Source: Papaver somniferum
Lineage: Eukaryota > Streptophyta > Magnoliopsida > Ranunculales > Papaveraceae
Direction of reading: 5' to 3'
DNA length: 64,000 nucleotides
Assembly (NCBI RefSeq): GCF_003573695.1
Contig: NW_020650526.1
Span: forward strand, 3,269,531-3,333,530
The translations under genes and the position numbers were made by a program. Below are positions 58,250 to 64,000 of the stretch, piece by piece. Numbering within the stretch: the first letter of the stretch is position 1; the number at the start of each line of letters is the position of its first letter. The notes under the pieces were generated by a model. That model was not told where the DNA came from and made no database searches. It worked only from the letters and a program-made list of their open reading frames with translations.

Positions 58250-58835
58250 GAACACTAGCTTGGGAAATTGAGATAATTGGATCTTGCAAAATTTCAGCCA
58301 TGCAGGCGTGGCGCACACTGACTTTGATGGTCATGCAAGTATGGGGAGACCCACAATTTGTCTTTTAACAATCAGTGAGCGGTACGTAGAGAGAGCCCGA
58401 CAATGATAGATAGATCTTTACAAATTTCCAAAGAAGTACGAGTCACGAAAATTAAACAAAATGAAGCTAAAGTACCAAACAGACGGCGCAAAAATAAGAT
58501 AAACAAAGGCTGGCAGGCATACAAAGTTAGTGAAAAGAATGAATCACTCACATGATGAAGGCAACCAAACAAGATAGTTTGCGATTCCCCGCAATTCAGG
58601 TCAACCACATCCATAGAGAAGACAATTAGGAAGTAGATGCGCTTGCATTGCATCCAAGCTAATCTTCTACTTGTCCTACCAATTAATGGCAAAAAGGTAA
58701 AGTCCAGTGAGAACAAGTCGGGTGAGGAAATATACTTCTCTTTTACTAAAGAGAAGTGTCATATGATTATTTTGTTTTATGCGGATTAAATACCTCCTTA
58801 GCAATCATGGAAATATATACTCCAAAGCTGTCCAA
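58250..58835 (+). repeat. Dispersed segment, copy 2
   Basis: Shares with copies 1 and 3: GAGATAATTGGATCTTGCAAAA, ATGGTCATGCAAGTATGG, GGGAGACCCACAATTTGTC, CCAAACAAGATAGTTTGC and AGCAATCATGGAAATATA. The 114-codon minus-strand ORF at 58372-58716 is not conserved as an ORF in the other copies. Confidence 0.75.
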
Positions 58836-58945
58836 GTGAGCCGACTGATCGATGTGTAGGTTGTGATTTTAATGTTGAAAACTCATTTATGGTCGGCTCG
58901 GTGGATGTTTTTGGCTAGAAAGCGAGCCGACTGACCGATGTGTAG
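58833..58945. repeat. Short direct repeat GAGCCGACTGA(T/C)CGATGTGTAGG
   Basis: Two 23-bp copies with one difference, starting near 58836 and 58924, with an inverted partial copy (GGTCGGCTCGGTGGATG) between them, so the block can form alternative hairpins. Otherwise unremarkable. Confidence 0.6.
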
Positions 58946-60117
58946 GCATGTAATTCCGTTTGCTTTTCTTTTAACTTCTTTTGATGACAAGTATAGCCGA
59001 ATGACATTTAGGATTTTATATTCAAATGATGTTTTAGAAGTGACGCCACATATGCAATATTCACATTCACCATTAAAGAAGCTCCCAGGACATCACATGA
59101 ATCTAGACCTATCACGATTGGTTGTTTCTCTCTTGAATTAAATTCCGATTTTGGATCAATTAATCATTAAGTTGGTTAAGCTGGTCCTTGTCTACCTATT
59201 AAATTTAAATTGGATTGACGGAGTAGTCATTTCAAAAACCAAGCTTAATACAAATGTCCCATTCAAAGATGTCCATCACTATTGCCACCGGAATGCTTGT
59301 AATATTGACTGATTATTGCCTTGTGCTATGTTTTCATCACTAGAAGATGAAATCTTGTTTCGTTTTTGTCGAAGAAAAAATCACTAGGAAAAATTGGAAA
59401 AAGTTTCCACCGGCCAGCAGGTTTCTTATTAAGTACAATTTTGTTTTAATAGGCTGGTTTCTATGAATAAATGTTCCAAAAAAATAGGTTGGTTTCCTAA
59501 TTGGAAAAGTCAAATGTTACATTAATTTTCTGGGACCACTTTTCTTTTAATTTCTTTTGATGACAAGTGTCATGTGAACCATTTCACTTTACTTCTTTCT
59601 TTTGCTTACATGTGTCATGGGGACTATTTCCCATTATTGACAAGTATCACGAGAACCACTTTCAATGATTAGTTCTCTTGATTTCCTTAAATTTCTCTAA
59701 AAACAAAACCAGTCTATTAAAAAAGAAGGAAAAGAATACAATTTAGCATCACTGGATTGTCTAATGGGAGATGATTAGGGGATTAGAAGAGGGTTTAATT
59801 TAGACCTTTATTCTTTTCCCCATCTTTTTCGGTTGATTACTTAAATTTGTGGAGATGATAGACCGTTAGTTGAAGAAGCTACATGATGATTGACCGACCA
59901 TTTTTAGTCTTTAATAAATAGAGACACTTTTATATAAATGTAAATAACATGATATACTCGATCCTCCTGACTTCTACCAGCGTCATATTTACATCCGTAT
60001 TGTAATTTGTAAATGTTTAATTAAATTAAAAGGGATAAAAATAATTAGTAATAGAAATTAATAAGTGTCAAAAAAAAAAAATCCAGATCATCAAATATCA
60101 TCCATGATTAGAAAGAA
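58946..60117. other. Intergenic sequence, nothing recognised
   Basis: AT-rich. Words like TTCTTTTGATGACAAGT recur (58976, 59547), but no element boundary or gene is evident. Confidence 0.5.
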
Positions 60118-61370
60118 AAGTGCCCTGGGTGCTTTTCTTCTCACCCTTCTTTCGTTTGTTCTAAATTTGGATTCCTTAACGAGAAGAAGATAAAAATAGA
60201 GTAAAAAAATATAAAGTGAACACAAAATTGGTTAAAAAGACCAAAATAAACAATTCATGGGTGAAAAGGACATATATAATTTGATATTATTTAAATGGAC
60301 GAGATTGTAAAAATAGTCAGGATGTAAACAGTTTCATCCTGCCCATTTTCAAATACTTTTTCTTATTTTTAATTTACATCACGATGCATCCAGTTTCATC
60401 CTCACTATTTTTTAAGTTTAAGCCAGGATAAATTCAATTTCATTATTGCTATTTTTCTGATGTCCATTTCACCCATATTAATTTTCACTCGTCAATTTGT
60501 TTTAAAAATATTTAGACAATTGACCGAATTTCCCTAAAATGAATCCCAACCACTCCAAGAGCATCTCTCGGTTTAAGGAATAACAAAATAAGCAGTCCTT
60601 TTAGCTTTGGAAATTGAGATAATTGGATCTCGCAAAATTGCAGCCCTGCAGGTGTGGCGCACACCGACTTTGATGGTCATGTAAGTATGGGGAGACCCAC
60701 AATTTGTCTTTTAACAATCAGTGAGCCCGCCCGCCCGCCGGCCCGCCCGACAATGATACAAATTTCCAAAGAAATATCTGTTTCTCACGAAAATTAAATA
60801 AAATGAAGCAAAGTACCAACCAGACAGAGTGCAAAAACAAGATGAACAAAAGCTGTGAGGCATACAAACAAGATGGTTTACGGTTCCCCGCAATTCAGGT
60901 CAACCATACTATACTCATAGGGAGGACGATCAAGCAGCAGATATGCTTGCATTGCGTCCAAGCTATCTTCTACTTTCTCTACCAATTAATGGCTAAAGGG
61001 AAAGACCAAATAAGAACAAGTTGGGGAATATACACTGCTAAGAACAAGTGTCGCTAGAATTATTTTGTTTTATGTGGATTAATAACCTCTTAGTAAAACC
61101 GGCATCCGTTTTAGCAATCATGAAAATATACTCCGGAGCTTTCTTAGCTTAAACTGCTAAAAAAGTTGTACTTCAAGAAAACAATTTTTCCGCCCTATCA
61201 CCTAGATTCAGGACTTTGCCACTAATTCTACTTACGTGAGTCCATTTTTATGCACACTCTTCTAAAAGTGTATATTTAAAATAATAATTTGATTGGTTAA
61301 TTAATTGACGGATGATTGGATTATCTTCTATGTTTGGAATCTCGATCATCCTTATATAACTCTCAAATCA
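60118..61370 (+). repeat. Dispersed segment, copy 3
   Basis: Matches copy 1 along most of its length (TTCTAAATTTGGATTCCTTA, ATCTCTCGGTTTAAGGAATA, GGGAGACCCACAATTTGTC, TAGCAATCATGAAAATATA and a TTTGATTGGTTAATTAATTG tail). It is interrupted by the inverted repeat at 60215-60534 and contains a (CCCG)n tract at 60725-60749 that is absent from the other copies. Confidence 0.75.
60215..60534 (-). repeat. Inverted-pair repeat, copy 2
   Basis: Reverse complement of 57945-58222 with moderate divergence (GTTTCATCCTGCCCATTTTC is shared). The two copies are 2 kb apart and could in principle pair in a long transcript. Confidence 0.75.
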
Positions 61371-61781
61371 CTTGCGTACTCGTTCGAAAATGTGCACAAA
61401 ATTAGCTAGTAAAATTGTAACTGAGTTTGAAAAAGAAAATGCAAGTGTCCAACAATTGAGTTAGTCGGATGTGAAGCCTGGAGTCCCAATTTTATTTACA
61501 CCGGGGTGTGAAATTATTCTTTTTGTTTTTTTTTCCTTTCTTTTGCCTAACTACGTGGATTTATAGGTAGCACGCTTTTCATTCTAAAGATAAAATCTCC
61601 AAAAAAAAAAATGAAGAAAGAAATAAAAGGTGTCCTAAGACTCTATCTTGCATTGCACCATTCTCTTCGTTTCTCGGTGAGAAAGGACTATCCAATGGTT
61701 GCATTGATGGTTCTGAAATACACATTTCATACTCCAAATCACAAGTCATGATTATCTCGGATGTCTGAAAATTAGAAGACC
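61371..61781. other. Intergenic sequence, nothing recognised
   Basis: AT-rich, no gene or repeat boundary seen. Confidence 0.5.
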
Positions 61782-62036
61782 TAAATTATCCTGGCTAAAT
61801 TGGGGCATATGCCATTTAATTGGGGCCTATAGCTACATGACAAAATAGGGTCATTAAGAAGTAATTCATAGAAACCCCTTAATCAACAATTTTCTTAATG
61901 GCTAATTTACCCCTGATTAATTAGTGTTAATTCGGGTGATTAGTGGTAAAATATAGTGTTAGATGTGAAATTAACTTGTGTTAATTAATTATCTGAACAT
62001 GAAAAATTTGAAATCTTTTGAAGAACACCAACACAG

Positions 62037-62678
62037 AATCGGTATATGTTGTCAAAAACATATACCGATTGTAACCTCAAAAACATACAGAGATTTTTTT
62101 AAACTAGCTTCTACCCAGAATCGGTTTATATGGACATGAAAATCAACAGATTATCCATAATCGATTTATATTGGCATGAACGTAAACCGACTGTGGGAAA
62201 ATTTTCTCCTTTTTATTTGTGAATTATGTGCTGTTAAACATCAAGTAAAATTAAAATTCATTCTATACCCAAGTTAATGAAATGAAATCGGTATGATTTC
62301 ATACTCATTTTATGATCGAGTATTAACTGGAAAAAAATGGGTTAACCAGAATCGGTTTACACGATACATATGTAAAAACCGATTCCTCACATTGCACAAC
62401 AGGAATCGGTTTATAAGAATGCTCATGTAATCCGATTTTAACAAAAAAAAAAAGATACAGAAAAATTGAGAACAACAATCGGTTTACTCGACACACATAT
62501 AAAATCCGGTTCTAACATTATACATCAACAATCGGTTTTTATAAGTGCTAATGTAATCCGATTCTGGTTCAAATTTCTCGAACCAGAAAACATATCAAGG
62601 ACAATCGATCTTTGTGGGCATGAACATAAACCGTTTCTATTTGCAATCGGATCACATATACATAAACGTTAATCGATT
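62037..62678. repeat. Array of ten ~34-bp imperfect palindromes (AATCGGTTTA ... TAAACCGATT)
   Basis: Units at 62037-62070, 62119-62152, 62159-62191, 62286-62319 (weak right arm), 62350-62384, 62404-62437, 62477-62511, 62530-62563, 62603-62636 and 62645-62678. Left arm AATCGGTTTA or a variant, right arm its complement (TAAACCGATT, TAATCCGATT), with a centre that often holds CATG or ACATA. Unit 1 has perfect 14-bp arms around a 6-base loop. Unit length is kept at 33-35 bp while spacers vary from 6 to 94 bp. No coding. Confidence 0.85.
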
Positions 62679-62811
62679 CTGATAAACCAGGAAAAATTTG
62701 ATTTCAAAATTTTCAATTTTTGAGCAATTTTATGTTACTAAAACCTAGTTTATAGGATTGGGTTGAGAAGAAAAGAAGAATAATCAATTGAAGTCAAGAT
62801 GGAAATGAATT

Positions 62812-62894
62812 TGATTTTGATTTTAGTTTTTAATTTTATGATTTTGATTTTAGTTTATAAATTTTATGATTTTGATTTTAGTTTTTAATTTTAT
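62812..62894. repeat. AT-rich tandem repeat, three ~27-bp units
   Basis: GATTTTGATTTTAGTTT plus TTAATTTTAT or TATAAATTTTAT, three times, inside the DNA transposon. Confidence 0.85.
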
Positions 62895-63039
62895 GATTAG
62901 GATTTGATGCGGATAAATTAGTAGTATTGATATTTGATAGAGGATAGAATGATAGTTTCATCAAATTTAGACATCCCTTATCATTCTTTATGGGGTGGAT
63001 GAAAAAATCCATAATCCCCAATTTAACCAGGTAAATTAT

Positions 63040-63717
63040 TGACTTCTAGGCGCTAGCAATGAATATTTGCTTATCTTTGCCTTTCATTTGTAGATTTTTC
63101 TCATGCTGACGCCTATAATGGAGTGTCGGCTGTTCTTTGTTCAAAATTAATATGAAGATGTTTTTTTGGCAATCCATAATATTGTTGTCACCCTCTTGTC
63201 TTCAATGTAACTTTAATAATAAACTTCTAAATCTTTTAACCATTTTCTTAAGTTTAGTATATATAGTGCGTATTTTAGGACAAGCATACACCATGTTAAA
63301 AGAACAAATTTTCATTTTCGCATGTGCAGAAGGCCAAGTGATATAGTCGTATGAGTCTAATCTAATGGAATAGTATGGAATTCCGCAAAATGACCTTCTA
63401 AAATCAGAACTATTTAGAGCTGCACAAAAAAAACAAGCAAAACAAAAAAAAAAACGATTAAAACCGAGAAATCGAGCTGCATAAGAAGTCATATGCTATA
63501 TTTTGATTTGTTAAAAAAGAAGATCGAAGATGGAAAGTGTTGTCGAACCGAAGAAAATAGAATCGAAGATGGATTGCTCGATAACGATTTTAGACTGAGT
63601 CTAATGGTGTCCAAGATCCAAAATTCTCACTGTTGGAGTGTCGTCTATCCTTGCACTATTTGCTTGATTCAGTATCTATTTCAGTTTGGTTGCATGCGAG
63701 ATGGAAGCAACTTTGGC
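63040..63717. other. Intergenic sequence, nothing recognised
   Basis: AT-rich. ORFs of 69-96 codons on both strands overlap each other and show no domain. Confidence 0.5.
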
Positions 63718-63903
63718 ACGCCATTTGGAATGGCGTATCTAAAAAGCATCAAACGCCATTAGAAATGGTGTATTGTCACTACTTTATAGAAATTTAAATA
63801 TTAATATCATATAGACTGTTGGATTCATAATTTTATTGGAGATCTAAAGGCGGATAATGATACGCCATTTCAAATGACATGGCACGCCATTTCAAATGGC
63901 GCT
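63718..63903. repeat. Cluster of ACGCCATTT-NAAATGGCG palindromes
   Basis: Four units: 63718-63736 (ACGCCATTTGGAATGGCGT), 63753-63771 (ACGCCATTAGAAATGGTGT), 63862-63878 (ACGCCATTTCAAATGAC) and 63883-63901 (CACGCCATTTCAAATGGCG). The last has perfect 8-bp arms around one base. Possibly the start of another element cut by the window end. Confidence 0.75.
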
Positions 63904-64000
63904 TTTACTTTGAATATTGAATTTCCACTAAACTTGGTCCTTGAAATTTGGTGACGTGGATCCAGCAAAAATCTTGAATCTTGCACTACCATTGGTCGGG

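Larger units (their letters stand above)
61790..63031. mobile_element. Non-autonomous hAT-like DNA transposon carrying a hairpin array (1,242 bp)
   Basis: Ends are 16-bp inverted repeats CCTGGCTAAATTGGGG (61790-61805) and CCCCAATTTAACCAGG (63016-63031) with one mismatch. A perfect 8-bp direct duplication TAAATTAT flanks them (61782-61789 and 63032-63039). Eight bases is the hAT duplication size; a 9-bp (Mutator) reading does not fit because the ninth base differs on either side. No transposase is encoded. Inside are an extra TTAATTGGGG (61816-61825), ten palindromic units (62037-62678) and an AT-rich tandem repeat (62812-62894). Confidence 0.82.

Noticed and set aside
62037..62678. CRISPR-like array
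   Set aside because: Regular short repeats with variable spacers superficially fit, but this is plant nuclear DNA, the repeats are degenerate palindromes inside a transposon with target duplications, and no cas genes exist.
61781..63040. Mutator-like element with 9-bp duplication
   Set aside because: The ninth base does not match on either side, whereas eight match exactly, so hAT-like fits better.

Overview
This window looks like intergenic nuclear DNA from a repeat-rich flowering plant, probably a eudicot; I cannot name the species. I recognise no host gene, tRNA, rRNA locus or CRISPR array. About 55.5 kb is one pile of LTR retrotransposons inserted into each other. The last 8.5 kb is older, non-coding sequence with small repeats, a LINE tail and one intact non-autonomous DNA transposon.

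Stratigraphy. The base layer is a minus-strand Ty3/gypsy element of the Tat type. Its gag and start of protease lie at 8454-11472 and its 5' LTR at 54927-55488. Five later events cut it: (1) a Copia-like LARD of the SIRE/Maximus type, without pol, entering at 8453/8454 (1-8453, running off the left edge); (2) a Cassandra-type TRIM with 5S rRNA-derived sequence in its LTRs (10609-11217); (3) a minus-strand, Athila-like, gag-only element (11478-18154, target duplication ACTGG); (4) a plus-strand SIRE-type Copia element (LTRs 18315-20824 and 52406-54926). (5) The Copia element is itself split twice. The first split is a solo LTR (21225-34471) carrying a 65-bp minisatellite, which received a complete gag-only Athila-like element (23155-31852, TSD CGTTG) and a related solo LTR (31937-33968, TSD TGCGG). 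The second is a 13.7-kb tandem of three LTRs and two internal regions of the same Athila-like family (36049-49729, one TSD ATGAC).

Function. Only the Copia element keeps recognisable protease, integrase and reverse transcriptase/RNase H, and several lesions make it inactive. The Athila-like elements carry a gag-type ORF or nothing, so they must have used proteins from partners outside this window. Their shared cis-acting parts are conserved: primer-binding site, polypurine tract, a stem-loop with an AGGA-type tetraloop just upstream of the polypurine tract, and a second copy of that stem-loop/polypurine module about 1 kb upstream.

Right flank (55489-64000). It holds three degenerate direct copies of a 0.6-1.2 kb segment, an inverted pair of a 0.3-kb repeat, a truncated LINE, and a 1,242-bp hAT-like element with an 8-bp target duplication whose interior is an array of ten ~34-bp imperfect palindromes. 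A second cluster of different palindromes lies at 63718-63903. The hairpin-array transposon and the duplicated stem-loop/polypurine module are the observations I consider most worth following.
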